Notes: generated by a model not told the origin, from the sequence alone. Counted from the first letter of the stretch, positions 18,356-28,240 are shown. The stretch: 40,455 nucleotides of DNA from Bacteroidales bacterium (GCA_028708845.1 JAQVXZ010000022.1:1-40455); one strand, 5' to 3'. Numbers and translations: made by a program.

Positions 18356-19318
18356 ATGAATACGTTTCAAGAAAATTTACAAAAAGCTGTTTATGAAATA
18401 ACTAAAGTATCAGAAATTATAATCGCATCTGATAAAACCTCACAGTTAGATATAGATATTTTGCTTGAAAGACTAAGAAAAGCCTATGATGTTGCAATTT
18501 CGTTTGAAATAGAGAAACAAGAAATCCCTTTTCAAGCTCCAATAATTATTGATAAGGAAGAAAAAGAGCCAGAACATAAAGAGGTTCCTGAAATATTAAT
18601 TGAAGAAGAGGACTTAGAAGAAGATATTGAGCTTTTTGAACAAAGGTCTGCTTCAAAGCAAATTGTAATTGAACCTGAAATACTTTTCGATACACAAACA
18701 CAAGAGGAAGAAGAAGTTAAAGAAGATATAGTTAAGGAAGTTAAGATAGTTGAAACACCATCAGTCCTTAAATATTTGAACGAACAAATGCCAAAGAATA
18801 ATGAAGTAGGTCAAATGTTTGAGAAAAAAGAAATAGAACATATTCCTAATAACCCAATTGTTCAAGAGCACCAAGAGAAAGAGATAGAAATTGAAACGCC
18901 TCATATTGAAACACCATTGGAAGAGAAGTCACAGCAGGAAAAGCTAGTGATTGAGAAGCCAATAATTACAAGCAATAAAAATACAACAATAATAGGAGAG
19001 AGATATACTCAAAACAAATCTGTTTTTGACAACATTTCAAATTCAATAAATAAGGGAGATGTTGCTTCACGTTTCAAATCGAATAATTTTGACCTTAGAA
19101 CAGCAATTGGAGTTAATGAGAAGTTTATGTTTATCAACGATTTGTTTTCAGGGAATTTACGTCAATACACAGAATTTATTCAAAAGCTAAATGATGCAGA
19201 ATCTTTAGAAGTAGCAAACCAAATTCTTAATACAACAAAAGAAGAAAAACGTTGGATAGCAAACTCATTGCCTTATACAACCCTTCACGAAATTATGATA
19301 AAAAAGTTTCATTATTAA
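18356..19318 (+). CDS. Glu-rich hypothetical protein with conserved C-terminal domain
   Basis: I do not recognise a named family for this 320-residue cytosolic protein; it has no signal peptide or membrane segment. Residues 1-60 look helical. Residues about 65-200 are a highly acidic, low-complexity linker of Glu/Ile/Val/Pro, probably disordered. The C-terminal 100 residues look folded, with FDLRTAIGVNEKFMFINDLF and a run ending LPYTTLHEIMIKKF. That tail resembles a domain I have seen in unnamed Bacteroidales proteins, from memory only. The SpoIIE-type phosphatase gene follows 20 bp later, so the two are probably one operon and may work together. The function is unknown. Confidence 0.8.
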   Translation: MNTFQENLQKAVYEITKVSEIIIASDKTSQLDIDILLERLRKAYDVAISFEIEKQEIPFQAPIIIDKEEKEPEHKEVPEILIEEEDLEEDIELFEQRSASKQIVIEPEILFDTQTQEEEEVKEDIVKEVKIVETPSVLKYLNEQMPKNNEVGQMFEKKEIEHIPNNPIVQEHQEKEIEIETPHIETPLEEKSQQEKLVIEKPIITSNKNTTIIGERYTQNKSVFDNISNSINKGDVASRFKSNNFDLRTAIGVNEKFMFINDLFSGNLRQYTEFIQKLNDAESLEVANQILNTTKEEKRWIANSLPYTTLHEIMIKKFHY

Positions 19319-19338
19319 TTCAATCATAATTATTGACA

Positions 19339-20529
19339 ATGGATAAAAAATATTATGTTGAGGTAGCATCAAATCAAAGGAATCATATTGGGGAATATAT
19401 TTGTGGAGATATGTTTCTTTCAAAAAGATTTAAGGGAGAGGGGCGTTTGATATCTGTTTTGGCAGATGGAATGGGGCATGGTGTTAAGGCAAATGTTTTG
19501 GCAACACTTACAGCAACAATGTCTCTTAGTTTTGCCGAGGAACATAAAGACCCTCAAACGATTGGAGATATTATCATTAAGACTCTTCCTGTTTGTAGTG
19601 AGAGAAAAATGAGCTATGCAACTTTTACCATTGTTGATGTTGATAACGGAGAGGTAACAATATTGGAATACGACAACCCTCCATGTTTAGTTTTTAGGGG
19701 AGCTAATCTTCTAGAGCTCGAATGGGAACAACTAAAACTTGAAAATGCTGATAGCTTAGGAAGGAGTCAAGAGATAAATGTTTGTAAGTTTATACCAGAA
19801 AAAGAGGATAGAATAATTTTTATTTCTGATGGAGTAACACAGTCAGGAATGGGTTCACAAGATTTCATGCTTGGCTGGACTCATGAAAGATATACTGAAT
19901 TTGTTAAGGAAACCATAATACACGAAAGACATATTTCAGCTTTTAAGCTTGCTCAAAGAATAGTTAATAAGGCTTATGCAAACGATAATTTCAGAGCAAA
20001 AGACGATACCTCTTGTGGGGTTATTTATTTTAGAGACCCAAGAAGAATGATAATTGCAACAGGACCTCCTTTCAATAAAGAAAGTGATAAGGAATATGCA
20101 CATAAAATCATGAGTTTTGCTGGACCTAAGGTTGTTTGTGGAGCAACAACTACAGATATTATTTCACGAGAAATGGGTATTAAGGTTGAGGATAACTTTG
20201 AAGCAATAGACCCAACCTTACCTCCAATGTCGAAAATGGAAGGCATAGATCTTGTTACCGAAGGCATCCTAACACTTAACAAAGTTGTAACAATTCTTTC
20301 CAACCACACAGAGTCAACAATGAATCTAAGGAATGGACCAGCAGATGAAATTATTAAACTACTTTTAAACAGTGATGAAATAGTTATAATGGTTGGTACA
20401 CAAATAAATAACGCTCATCATGATCCAACAATAGGAATAGAAATTGAGATTAGAAGAACAACAATTAGGAGATTAGAAGAGGTGCTGGAAAAGAAATTTA
20501 TGAAGGAAGTAATTGTAGAATACATATAA
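19339..20529 (+). CDS. SpoIIE/PP2C-family serine phosphatase
   Basis: The 396-residue protein starts at the ATG (MDKKYYVEVASNQRN) rather than an upstream in-frame TTG at 19333. The N-terminal 230 residues are a SpoIIE-type PP2C phosphatase fold. Metal-binding acidic residues are visible in CGDMF and ADGMGHG, followed by DNPPCLVF, FISDGVTQSG and KDDTSCGVIYF. The remaining 160 or so residues are an extra domain starting RRMIIATGPPFNK with KVVCGATTTDIISREMGI, which I cannot name. The enzyme probably dephosphorylates Ser/Thr phosphoproteins in a partner-switch or stress pathway. No anti-sigma kinase is nearby; the co-transcribed acidic protein upstream is the best partner candidate. Confidence 0.88.
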   Translation: MDKKYYVEVASNQRNHIGEYICGDMFLSKRFKGEGRLISVLADGMGHGVKANVLATLTATMSLSFAEEHKDPQTIGDIIIKTLPVCSERKMSYATFTIVDVDNGEVTILEYDNPPCLVFRGANLLELEWEQLKLENADSLGRSQEINVCKFIPEKEDRIIFISDGVTQSGMGSQDFMLGWTHERYTEFVKETIIHERHISAFKLAQRIVNKAYANDNFRAKDDTSCGVIYFRDPRRMIIATGPPFNKESDKEYAHKIMSFAGPKVVCGATTTDIISREMGIKVEDNFEAIDPTLPPMSKMEGIDLVTEGILTLNKVVTILSNHTESTMNLRNGPADEIIKLLLNSDEIVIMVGTQINNAHHDPTIGIEIEIRRTTIRRLEEVLEKKFMKEVIVEYI

Positions 20530-20535
20530 AATTTA

Positions 20536-20543
20536 TACCTTTG
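20536..20543 (+). promoter_or_regulatory. -7 promoter element of the Sel1-repeat genes
   Basis: TACCTTTG matches TAnnTTTG and lies only 7 bp after the stop codon of the phosphatase gene, 53 bp before the next start codon. Confidence 0.6.
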
Positions 20544-20596
20544 CCTTTCATTACTTTAAGAGATATTATTAAACAGAGAAAAAAACTAAAATAGAA

Positions 20597-21175
20597 ATGA
20601 TAAAAAAATCAATATTTTATCTATTAATCGCATTAAGCACAACGGCTTTTTCACAAACTTATATTAGAGATGCAGAGCTTGGCGACAAGAATGCTCAATA
20701 TCGTTTGGGAAGGATGTACGAAAGAGCAGATAGAATGCCAAAAGATATTGCAAAGGCTCTTTACTGGTACGCACTAGCTGCCGAACAAGACCAACCTCAA
20801 GCAATACAAGCATTGGCAGAGCATTATTTTTATGGTCATGAGGTTGATCGTAAGCCTCGCTTAGCACTAACCCTTTTTCAAAGAAGTGCAGAGTTTAAAA
20901 ACGTTGAAGCATATTACTGCCTTGGAGAAATGTATTTCTATGGTCAAGGTACAACACAAGACTATAAGAAAGCTTTTGATTGGTATAAGAAGGCAGCTGA
21001 TGAGGGAAACCTTGCAAAGGCACAATATAAGATTGGTGAATTATTATTTGAAGGCACGTATGTGAAGCAAGATAAGGCAATGGGAATAAATTACATTAAG
21101 CTAGCTTTCCAAAATGGTTATCCAAAAGCTTATGAATATTGGACAGAAAATGAAATGTGGAAATACGAAAAATAA
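20597..21175 (+). CDS. secreted Sel1-repeat protein (short)
   Basis: The 192-residue protein has a signal peptide (MIKKSIFYLLIALSTTAFSQ) and then about four Sel1-type TPR-like repeats, each with A.yrLG.mYe...g..kD..kAl.wY..AA spacing, for example YCLGEMYFYGQGTTQDYKKA. Such solenoids bind other proteins, here presumably in the periplasm. The partner is unknown. The next gene, 13 bp downstream, encodes a longer protein of the same class, so this looks like a tandem duplication. Confidence 0.88.
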   Translation: MIKKSIFYLLIALSTTAFSQTYIRDAELGDKNAQYRLGRMYERADRMPKDIAKALYWYALAAEQDQPQAIQALAEHYFYGHEVDRKPRLALTLFQRSAEFKNVEAYYCLGEMYFYGQGTTQDYKKAFDWYKKAADEGNLAKAQYKIGELLFEGTYVKQDKAMGINYIKLAFQNGYPKAYEYWTENEMWKYEK

Positions 21176-21188
21176 ACAATAACAATAT

Positions 21189-22271
21189 ATGAAAAGAACA
21201 CTAGTCTTTTTAACAATAATACTTTTCTTCTCATCTTTAGCTTTTTCTCAAAACTTAGAGCAAAAGGCAAAGATAGGAAACGTTCAAGCTATGTATGACT
21301 TAGCCAAAGAATATTATTCAGGGATAGGACGTTTGCAAAATAAAGCCACTGCACTTACCTGGTTCGAAAGGGCTGCAAACAAAAATCATATTGAATCGAT
21401 GTACTCTACAGCTCAAATGTATGACAAGGGAGAAACTACAAAGGTTGATTTGAGAAAAGCATTTAATTACTATCTTCTTGCAGCAGAGAAAGGACATTTT
21501 GCATCTCAATTAGTTGTTGCTCAAAAACTAGAAAAAGGAGAGGGAGTAACAAAGAGCGATAGTAGAGCATATTTATGGTATAGAGTATGTGCTGAAAGAG
21601 ATGAAAAGCTTGCCTGTAGGAAATTAGGAGATTATTTCAAAGAAGGGAAAGTTGTACCAAAGGATCATTCTCAAGCAAAGTTTTGGTATGAGAAAGCAGT
21701 TGAACAAAATGATATTGAAGCAAAAGCATCTTTAGCTTATTTATATATTGCTGATGAGGGCATAGCTCCAAACTTAGAAAAAGCAAAGGAATTAAATAAA
21801 GAACCTTTAAAAGAATTAATACCTATATCATTTTTTGTTGAAGGAATGATTAATAAACATGAAGAAGGAGAAGCAAAAAAGAAAGCTGCTTTTGAATATT
21901 TTATTAAATCAAAACAATTTGGCATAGAACAATCTAACTATCATCTTGCAATGATGTACTATAATGGAGAAGGAACTCCAAAAAACATATCTCAAGCACT
22001 GAAAATAATGGAAGCCCTTCCTTCATATTATGATAATGAGGTTGGATATATAATGGCAAATGCATATAAGAATGGAGAAGGAGTTGAAGTGGATGAAGCA
22101 AAAGCAATTGAAAATTACAAAAAGTCAGCTAATGCTGATAATGTTGAGGCATGTAGAGCTTTGGCTGAAATATATAAAATAGGTTGGGGAGTTAAAAAGA
22201 ATATAAAAGAATCAAGAGCTTGGCAGCAAAAAGCTAATATGCTAGAAGTCCCTAATTATAAAAGAAAGTAA
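21189..22271 (+). CDS. secreted Sel1-repeat protein (long)
   Basis: The 360-residue protein starts with a signal peptide ending SLAFSQ and consists of about eight to nine Sel1-like repeats, such as AMYDLAKEYYSGIGRLQNKA and HLAMMYYNGEGTPKNISQAL. It is probably a periplasmic protein-interaction scaffold. It lies 13 bp behind the shorter Sel1 gene and 51 bp before the phosphohexomutase gene, with no obvious promoter in either gap, so all three may be one transcript. Confidence 0.88.
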   Translation: MKRTLVFLTIILFFSSLAFSQNLEQKAKIGNVQAMYDLAKEYYSGIGRLQNKATALTWFERAANKNHIESMYSTAQMYDKGETTKVDLRKAFNYYLLAAEKGHFASQLVVAQKLEKGEGVTKSDSRAYLWYRVCAERDEKLACRKLGDYFKEGKVVPKDHSQAKFWYEKAVEQNDIEAKASLAYLYIADEGIAPNLEKAKELNKEPLKELIPISFFVEGMINKHEEGEAKKKAAFEYFIKSKQFGIEQSNYHLAMMYYNGEGTPKNISQALKIMEALPSYYDNEVGYIMANAYKNGEGVEVDEAKAIENYKKSANADNVEACRALAEIYKIGWGVKKNIKESRAWQQKANMLEVPNYKRK

Positions 22272-22322
22272 AAGGAAATAACAAAACTAAGAAAAGTCAA
22301 GAAACTCTAAACGCTAAAGATT

Positions 22323-24068
22323 ATGGCAAAAATAGATAACATAGCAAAACAAAATGCAGAACAATGGCTATCAAGTAAAGCTATAGACCAAAATACAAAA
22401 GACGTCATTAATGATATGATGGCAAAAAACATAGAAGAGTTCAATGAATCTTTCTATCGTAATTTAGAGTTTGGAACAGGAGGCTTGAGAGGAATAATGG
22501 GCATTGGTACAAATAGGATGAACCAATATACTGTTGCAATGGCTACCCAAGGTTTTGTTAACTACATCATCAAATCAAATCCCAACAAACAAATAAAAAC
22601 AGTTATTTCTTTTGATAATAGAAATAATAGTAAAGAGTTTGCACAAATAACAGCAAGAGTTATGGCTGCAAATGGTTTTAAGGTTAGTCTTTTTAAAGAA
22701 CTAAGACCAACACCTGTTTTAAGTTTTGCAGTTCGTCATCTGAATTGTGACGCAGGAGTTATGGTAACAGCCTCACATAATCCAAAGGAATATAACGGAT
22801 ACAAGGCATATTGGAATGACGGAGGGCAATTAGTAAGTCCTCATGATGATCTTGTTATTGAAGAAGTAATTAAGATAAGTGATTATTCTCAGGTTAAGAT
22901 TCAAGACAATGACAACAATATCACAATTATAGATAATACATTTGATAATATTTACTTTGACGAGTTATTAAAGCTAAGTCTAAACCCAGAAATAATCAAA
23001 AAGCATTCAGATATTAAGATTTGCTATACCTCTTTACATGGAACAGGAATAACAATGGTTCCAAAGGCATTGGACTTATTTGGATTTAAAAATATTCATA
23101 TTGTTAAGGAGCAAGCAGTGGTTGATGGTAATTTCCCAACCGCAAAAAGCCCTAATCCAGAAGAGCGTTCTGCAATGGAACTTGGATTAAAGCTTGCAAA
23201 AGAAATAGATGCTGATGTTCTCCTTGCAACAGACCCTGATGCAGATAGAGTAGGAATTGCAGTAAAAGACCAGAGTGGTGATTTTATTCTAATAAATGGC
23301 AATCAAACAGCAACAGTCCTAACCTACTATATTCTAAAACAATTAAAAGAGCAAGGCAAGCTAAAAGGCAATGAGTACACAATTAAAACAATAGTAACCT
23401 CCGAGCTTATAAAAAAGGTTTCTGAAAGTTTTGGAGTAAAGAACTACGATGTTTTTACTGGCTTTAAGTTTATTGCTGATAGGATACTTTCTCTTGAAGG
23501 AAAAGAAAAGTATATCTGTGGAGGAGAAGAAAGTTATGGATTCTCAATAGGAGATTTTGTTAGAGATAAGGATGCAATATCAGGCTGTTGTCTAATAGCA
23601 GAGGTTTGCGCTTGGGCAAAAGAAGAAGGCAAAACATTTTTCGACATTTTGCTTGATATCTATCTTGAATACGGATTCTACAAAGAAGATCTTCTTTCTA
23701 TAACCAAAAAAGGGATCTCTGGTGCAGAAGAAATTAAAGAAATGATGCATGCTTTTAGAGAAAATCCACCAAAAACCTTAATAGGTCTTGAAGTAGTGAA
23801 GATTAAAGACTATCAAAAGCAAATCACCATAGACATAAAGACAAAGGAAGAAGATAAACTTAAGTTCCCAAAATCAAATGTTCTGCAATTCTTTTTGGAA
23901 GATGGAAGTAAGATATCAGTTCGTCCCTCTGGAACGGAACCAAAAATCAAATTCTATTTTGGTGTATTCAATAAACTAAACTCAATTAAGGAATTCCCAG
24001 AACTATCTAAGCAAGCAGATGCTAAAATTCAAGCAATAATAAAAGAGCTTGGTCTAAGCAAAAACTAG
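22323..24068 (+). CDS. phosphoglucomutase/phosphomannomutase family phosphohexomutase
   Basis: The cytosolic enzyme moves phosphate between the 1 and 6 positions of a hexose. The 581-residue protein carries the four conserved loops: TASHNPKEYNGYK with the phosphoserine at about residue 151, metal-binding DPDADRVG, the sugar-binding GGEESYGFSIGDFVRDKD, and the phosphate-binding SVRPSGTEPKIKFYFG. Length and the LEFGTGGLRGIMGIGTNRMN start place it in the PGM2-like long subfamily; glucose versus mannose specificity cannot be read here. It is probably co-transcribed with the Sel1 genes. Confidence 0.94.
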   Translation: MAKIDNIAKQNAEQWLSSKAIDQNTKDVINDMMAKNIEEFNESFYRNLEFGTGGLRGIMGIGTNRMNQYTVAMATQGFVNYIIKSNPNKQIKTVISFDNRNNSKEFAQITARVMAANGFKVSLFKELRPTPVLSFAVRHLNCDAGVMVTASHNPKEYNGYKAYWNDGGQLVSPHDDLVIEEVIKISDYSQVKIQDNDNNITIIDNTFDNIYFDELLKLSLNPEIIKKHSDIKICYTSLHGTGITMVPKALDLFGFKNIHIVKEQAVVDGNFPTAKSPNPEERSAMELGLKLAKEIDADVLLATDPDADRVGIAVKDQSGDFILINGNQTATVLTYYILKQLKEQGKLKGNEYTIKTIVTSELIKKVSESFGVKNYDVFTGFKFIADRILSLEGKEKYICGGEESYGFSIGDFVRDKDAISGCCLIAEVCAWAKEEGKTFFDILLDIYLEYGFYKEDLLSITKKGISGAEEIKEMMHAFRENPPKTLIGLEVVKIKDYQKQITIDIKTKEEDKLKFPKSNVLQFFLEDGSKISVRPSGTEPKIKFYFGVFNKLNSIKEFPELSKQADAKIQAIIKELGLSKN

Positions 24069-24194
24069 CTTTATAGTTTCCTCTTTCAATAATAAAAGAA
24101 ATAAAATAAAAACATACGAAAGTTTTTATACGTTTTGTTTCTAAATAATATTTTTTCTGAAAAAGGCTTTTAAACGATTAAATTATTGAAACAT

Positions 24195-26588
24195 ATGAAC
24201 AAACTATTCAATTCCTTTTTATTTCTTTTAATTATAATTATAGGAAGCAATAATGCATATTCTCAAACCACTTCTACCAAAAAAGGTTCTGTAACTGGCA
24301 AGGTAGTAAATAAGAACACCAATAAGCCAATCCCCTATGCAAATGTGATGATATTAGGAGCCACATTAGGTTCTTCGGCAGATGAAACAGGATATTTTGA
24401 AGTAAAAGATATACCTGTTGGTTTTGTTAGGGTGGTTGTAAGTGCTGTAGGGTATAAATATGTTATTTCCGATGAGCTTCAAATTTTCAATAATCATAGC
24501 GCCTATACTATTATTAAGATGGACGAGGCTCCAAAGGACTTGATGGAAGTTGAGATTGTTGCAATTCAGGAAAGAAGTAACGAATCTCCTGTTTCTCTTA
24601 GAACAATTTCTCTTCAAGATATTGAGAAGTCGCCAGGAAGTAATCGTGACGTTTCAAAAGCTATTCAAAACCTACCAGGAGTTGCAGCAGGAGCTATTAA
24701 TAGAAACGATTTAATTGTTAGAGGAGGAGGACCTTCTGAAAATATATTCTTTTTGGATGATGTCGAAATACCAATCATTAATCACTTTGCAACACAGGGA
24801 GCATCAGGAGGAGCAGTCGGTATTCTTAATCCAGATTTCATTCGCCAGGTTGATTTCTTCACAGGTGCTTTTCCTTCAAATAGGGGAGGAGCTCTAAGTT
24901 CTGTTATGAATATTAAACAAAAAGAAGGCTCAAGAGACAAGATGCATTTCAAGGGATCAATAGGTGCTTCCGACCTTGCCCTAACCTTCGATTTGCCTAT
25001 TAAAGACAATAACCTCTTGTTTTCTTATCGTAGAAGCTATCTTCAATTTCTTTTCACCGCAATAGGACTTCCTTTCCTTCCAACTTATGACGATATTCAA
25101 TTTCGTTATAAATGGAATATAGATGAAAAAAATGAGTTGCTCTTTCTAGGACTTGCAGCATTTGACCGCTCTAAGTTAAACCTTACAATTGATAACCCAA
25201 CCGAATCACAGCAATATATTTTAAACCTCTTGCCAGACTATAACCAATTAAGCTATACTGTGGGAGCAGTTTACAAACACTATAATACCAACTCAATTGA
25301 TATGCTTGTGCTTAGTAGAAATATGCTTAGAAATGCTTTTGAGAAATATCCAGGAAATGATAAAAACTTAGCTAAGTCATTAGATTATTCATCAGTTGAG
25401 GCAGAAAACAAATTCAGATACGAAAAACGATATACAACCCTACCCTTTGAGCTTAGCTTTGGAACAAATTTTCGTTATTCTAAGTACACCAACGATAGCA
25501 AAAGGAAAATCAATATAAATAATTTAATATTTGAAGATAACTATAACTCACTAATAGACTTGTTCTCCTATGGTTTCTTTGTTCAAACAGGAGATTCTTA
25601 CTTCAAAGACAAACTTAAACTAGGCATGGGAGCAAGGTTTGATGGCAATACCTATTCTTCGCTTATGTCAAACCCTCTAGTTCAGTTCTCTCCTCGTATT
25701 TCAGCATCCTATCTTTTCACAGACCACCTATCATTAAATGCAAACATAGGACATTATGCAAAAGAACCATCCTATACATCAATGGGCTATAAAGACTCTA
25801 ATAATGTATTTGTAAACAAGAATACTCTTAAATACATACACGTAAATCACTTTGTTGCTGGTTTGGAATTCAATGCCAAAGCTAAAATAAAAGCAAGTCT
25901 TGAAGGCTTCTACAAACAATATTACAATTATCCAATAACCCTTAATGAAGGAATAAGCATTGCAAGTAAAGGAAATGATTTTGGGGCAGTGGGTGATGAA
26001 CCCCTTATTTCAAATGGAAGAGGAAGAGCCTATGGACTTGAAGCACTGTTTACAGCAAGAGATATTGAAAAGTTTAATTTCTATGCAGTATTTACCTATT
26101 TTATTTCTGAATTTACCAATAAGGACGGAAAGTTTGTTTCATCCTCATGGGACAATCGCTTTATCCTAAACCTGACTGCAAGTCGTGAGTTTAAATATGA
26201 CTGGTTAGTTAGTGCAAGATGGCGTTTGATAGGAGGAAGTCCATATACTCCAATTGATGAATATGTATCCTCACAAAAAGAAATTTGGGATGTAAGAAAC
26301 CAACCCACTTTAGATTATACCAATTTCAATACCCTACGTTTAGGCAGCTACCACCAATTAGATATTAGAATAGATAAGAAATTTGCTTGGAAGAATCTTG
26401 ATATCACATTATACTTTGATATTCAAAACGTATATAACTACAAATCAGAATCTGCACCAATCTACGTTAACACAATGAATGGATTACCTAATATTGACCC
26501 TAATAATCCTAATCAATATATCCTTAGAAACATATCATCCACAACCGGCACAGTACTACCAGCTTTTGGAATAATAGTTTATTTCTAA
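24195..26588 (+). CDS. TonB-dependent outer-membrane receptor with N-terminal carboxypeptidase-like domain
   Basis: The start is set at the ATG at 24195 (MNKLFNSFLFLLIIIIG), giving 797 residues and a normal signal peptide ending NAYSQ; an in-frame TTG nine bases earlier is less likely. Residues about 30-115 are a CarboxypepD-regulatory-like domain (GSVTGKVVNKNTNKPIPYAN). A plug domain follows (about 120-235, with RDVSKAIQNLPGVAAGAINR and LIVRGGGPSENIFFLDDVEI), then a 22-strand barrel ending in an aromatic residue (FGIIVYF). It imports or binds an unknown ligand with energy from TonB-ExbB. There is no SusD partner, so a polysaccharide role is not indicated. Confidence 0.93.
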   Translation: MNKLFNSFLFLLIIIIGSNNAYSQTTSTKKGSVTGKVVNKNTNKPIPYANVMILGATLGSSADETGYFEVKDIPVGFVRVVVSAVGYKYVISDELQIFNNHSAYTIIKMDEAPKDLMEVEIVAIQERSNESPVSLRTISLQDIEKSPGSNRDVSKAIQNLPGVAAGAINRNDLIVRGGGPSENIFFLDDVEIPIINHFATQGASGGAVGILNPDFIRQVDFFTGAFPSNRGGALSSVMNIKQKEGSRDKMHFKGSIGASDLALTFDLPIKDNNLLFSYRRSYLQFLFTAIGLPFLPTYDDIQFRYKWNIDEKNELLFLGLAAFDRSKLNLTIDNPTESQQYILNLLPDYNQLSYTVGAVYKHYNTNSIDMLVLSRNMLRNAFEKYPGNDKNLAKSLDYSSVEAENKFRYEKRYTTLPFELSFGTNFRYSKYTNDSKRKININNLIFEDNYNSLIDLFSYGFFVQTGDSYFKDKLKLGMGARFDGNTYSSLMSNPLVQFSPRISASYLFTDHLSLNANIGHYAKEPSYTSMGYKDSNNVFVNKNTLKYIHVNHFVAGLEFNAKAKIKASLEGFYKQYYNYPITLNEGISIASKGNDFGAVGDEPLISNGRGRAYGLEALFTARDIEKFNFYAVFTYFISEFTNKDGKFVSSSWDNRFILNLTASREFKYDWLVSARWRLIGGSPYTPIDEYVSSQKEIWDVRNQPTLDYTNFNTLRLGSYHQLDIRIDKKFAWKNLDITLYFDIQNVYNYKSESAPIYVNTMNGLPNIDPNNPNQYILRNISSTTGTVLPAFGIIVYF

Positions 26589-26740
26589 ATAGATTGTCAT
26601 AAAATTTCATATTTTTAAAGCAATACTTATACGTGTTGAATTAATATTTTATTATTCCACTTACTTTTCAATCAAAACTCTTGTTTAGATTAATAGACGA
26701 CATAATAAATTAAAAGTTAAACCAATTAATAACTACGAAT

Positions 26741-28096
26741 ATGAAAAAACTACTTGCCTTATTTTTGATAATAGGTTTAGCTTCTACAAATGTAATAGCT
26801 CAATCATCACCAAGTTCTGTTGTATATGATGAATTAAACAACGCTAGTCTTTCAAATCAAATAATTCAATTAACTAATGAAAGACCTGCAATTGTTTTAA
26901 CTTCAAAAACCTTTGCAGCAGGAGCAACTAATGATTATATCTTTGAGAGTATTCCTTTTAACCCACCTTGTTCATTTGACCTAAGTGAATATCCAGGTAA
27001 AGTTGATTACATACTTCCATGGGATGATGTTTGGAGTGAAGTTTTAAGTTTAGACTACGGGCAAGATACCACAGCTCCCCCTTTCATATTTTCTTTCTAT
27101 GGACAAGATACATTAAGTCAATATGTTATTGGTTCTAATGGAGTGCTTTCTTTTAATCTATCAGTAGCTTCTGGGGAGGATTTTATTCCAAGTAATTGGT
27201 GTGACTTTTCGGCAGGAATAACTCTTCCATCAGTAAATCCTGACTTCTTAAATTGTATATTCGCTCCTTATCATGATATTTATTTTATGGTGCCAAGTAA
27301 TAGGGGACACTTGTATTACTATATTGAAGGTGAATATCCATCAAGAAAACTAATTGTAAGTTTCTATGAAGTTCCGTTATTTGGTAATATAAGTCAGTTT
27401 GCTACACATATGCTTGTATTATATGAAACAACTAATACTATAGAGTTTTACCTCCTAAACAAACCTTGTTGCACTTCAACAAATGGAGGAAAAGCAACTT
27501 TAGGTATACAAAACCAAACAGGTACTCAAGCAACGTTTATAACAAATGCAGCAGGTGAATCCTATAATGGTACACCATGGTCTGCAAATAATGAAGCTTG
27601 GAGAATTAGACCCTCCGCAGACCTTAGTTATTCAAGTAAATGGTATAAAAGACCAGTTGCAGGTGGGGATAGAATAGAACTTAATGCCATATATGATAAT
27701 ATAATAGCTAGTCCAGATTCTCTTGAAGGGGCTCAATATTATATATTAGAAACAAGTATTATTCGCCTTGATGGAGATACAATAATGGTATATGATTCAT
27801 GCATAGTTAAACCACAATTGGACTTAGCTATTAGCAAATATGAAATAGAAAACAATATAAGTGTTTCTCTTTATCCAAATCCAACAGAAAATGAAAGTAA
27901 ATTAGAGATTCAAGGATTAAAATCTCAAGCTGATATTATAGTTTATGATTTAAGCGGAAGACTAATCTCTACCTATAAATTCAACCCAAATCAAAATCAA
28001 ATAACCTTAGACTTTACAGGGTTTGCAAAAGGAGTTTATTCAGTTATTATTAGAAATAAAGATTTGAATATAACCAGAAAACTTATTGTAAGATAA
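26741..28096 (+). CDS. secreted protein with type A T9SS sorting domain
   Basis: The 451-residue protein has a signal peptide ending NVIAQ and a large beta-rich middle. The last 80 residues form a Por-secretion C-terminal domain: VSLYPNPTENESKLEIQG, IIVYDLSGRLIST and FAKGVYSVIIRN, ending KLIVR. This marks it as cargo of the type IX system, cleaved and anchored on the surface or released. The middle (FSFYGQDTLSQYVIGSNGVLSF and TNTIEFYLLNKP) resembles the beta-sandwich modules of other Bacteroidota surface proteins, but no catalytic motif is visible. A near match TACTTTTC at 26662 might be its -7 box; this is weak. Confidence 0.88.
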   Translation: MKKLLALFLIIGLASTNVIAQSSPSSVVYDELNNASLSNQIIQLTNERPAIVLTSKTFAAGATNDYIFESIPFNPPCSFDLSEYPGKVDYILPWDDVWSEVLSLDYGQDTTAPPFIFSFYGQDTLSQYVIGSNGVLSFNLSVASGEDFIPSNWCDFSAGITLPSVNPDFLNCIFAPYHDIYFMVPSNRGHLYYYIEGEYPSRKLIVSFYEVPLFGNISQFATHMLVLYETTNTIEFYLLNKPCCTSTNGGKATLGIQNQTGTQATFITNAAGESYNGTPWSANNEAWRIRPSADLSYSSKWYKRPVAGGDRIELNAIYDNIIASPDSLEGAQYYILETSIIRLDGDTIMVYDSCIVKPQLDLAISKYEIENNISVSLYPNPTENESKLEIQGLKSQADIIVYDLSGRLISTYKFNPNQNQITLDFTGFAKGVYSVIIRNKDLNITRKLIVR

Positions 28097-28108
28097 GGAT
28101 ATATTTCG

Positions 28109-28116
28109 TATATTTG
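28109..28116 (+). promoter_or_regulatory. promoter-like -7 element in the 28097-28498 gap
   Basis: TATATTTG matches TAnnTTTG, with ATTG about 20 bp upstream. It points rightwards into a small open frame at 28121 and the 21-bp array. The gap 28097-28498 is otherwise gene-free. It also holds an imperfect stem-loop around 28329-28370 (AGAATAACAA against TTGTTATTATTCT) and the promoter of the next gene. Confidence 0.5.
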
Positions 28117-28120
28117 CATA

Positions 28121-28240
28121 ATGAAACTGATAGGATTGATTCCTTTGAGGTTAAAATTCAAAATTCCCAATTATACTTCGCTAAATAAAATGATGTGCAT
28201 CATTTGGATATTGAAACGAAGATTCACAAGTTTTAGATGA
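28121..28240 (+). CDS. possible leaderless small ORF (39 aa), unproven
   Basis: An ATG 4 bp after a consensus -7 box opens a 39-codon frame (MKLIGLIPLRLKFKIPN...) that ends inside the 21-bp array, where the repeat unit is read as LKRRFTSFR. The spacing from -7 box to ATG resembles the leaderless starts of the Crp/Fnr gene and rbfA. The peptide is basic and resembles nothing I know. It may be a chance frame or the remnant of a lost gene, so a non-coding transcript is equally possible. Confidence 0.2.
   Translation: MKLIGLIPLRLKFKIPNYTSLNKMMCIIWILKRRFTSFR

Noticed and set aside
19333-19338. TTG start of the SpoIIE-type phosphatase
   Set aside because: An ATG follows two codons later and gives the expected N-terminus.
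24186-24194. TTG start of the TonB-dependent receptor
   Set aside because: The ATG nine bases later gives a cleaner signal peptide start; a TTG start has no support.
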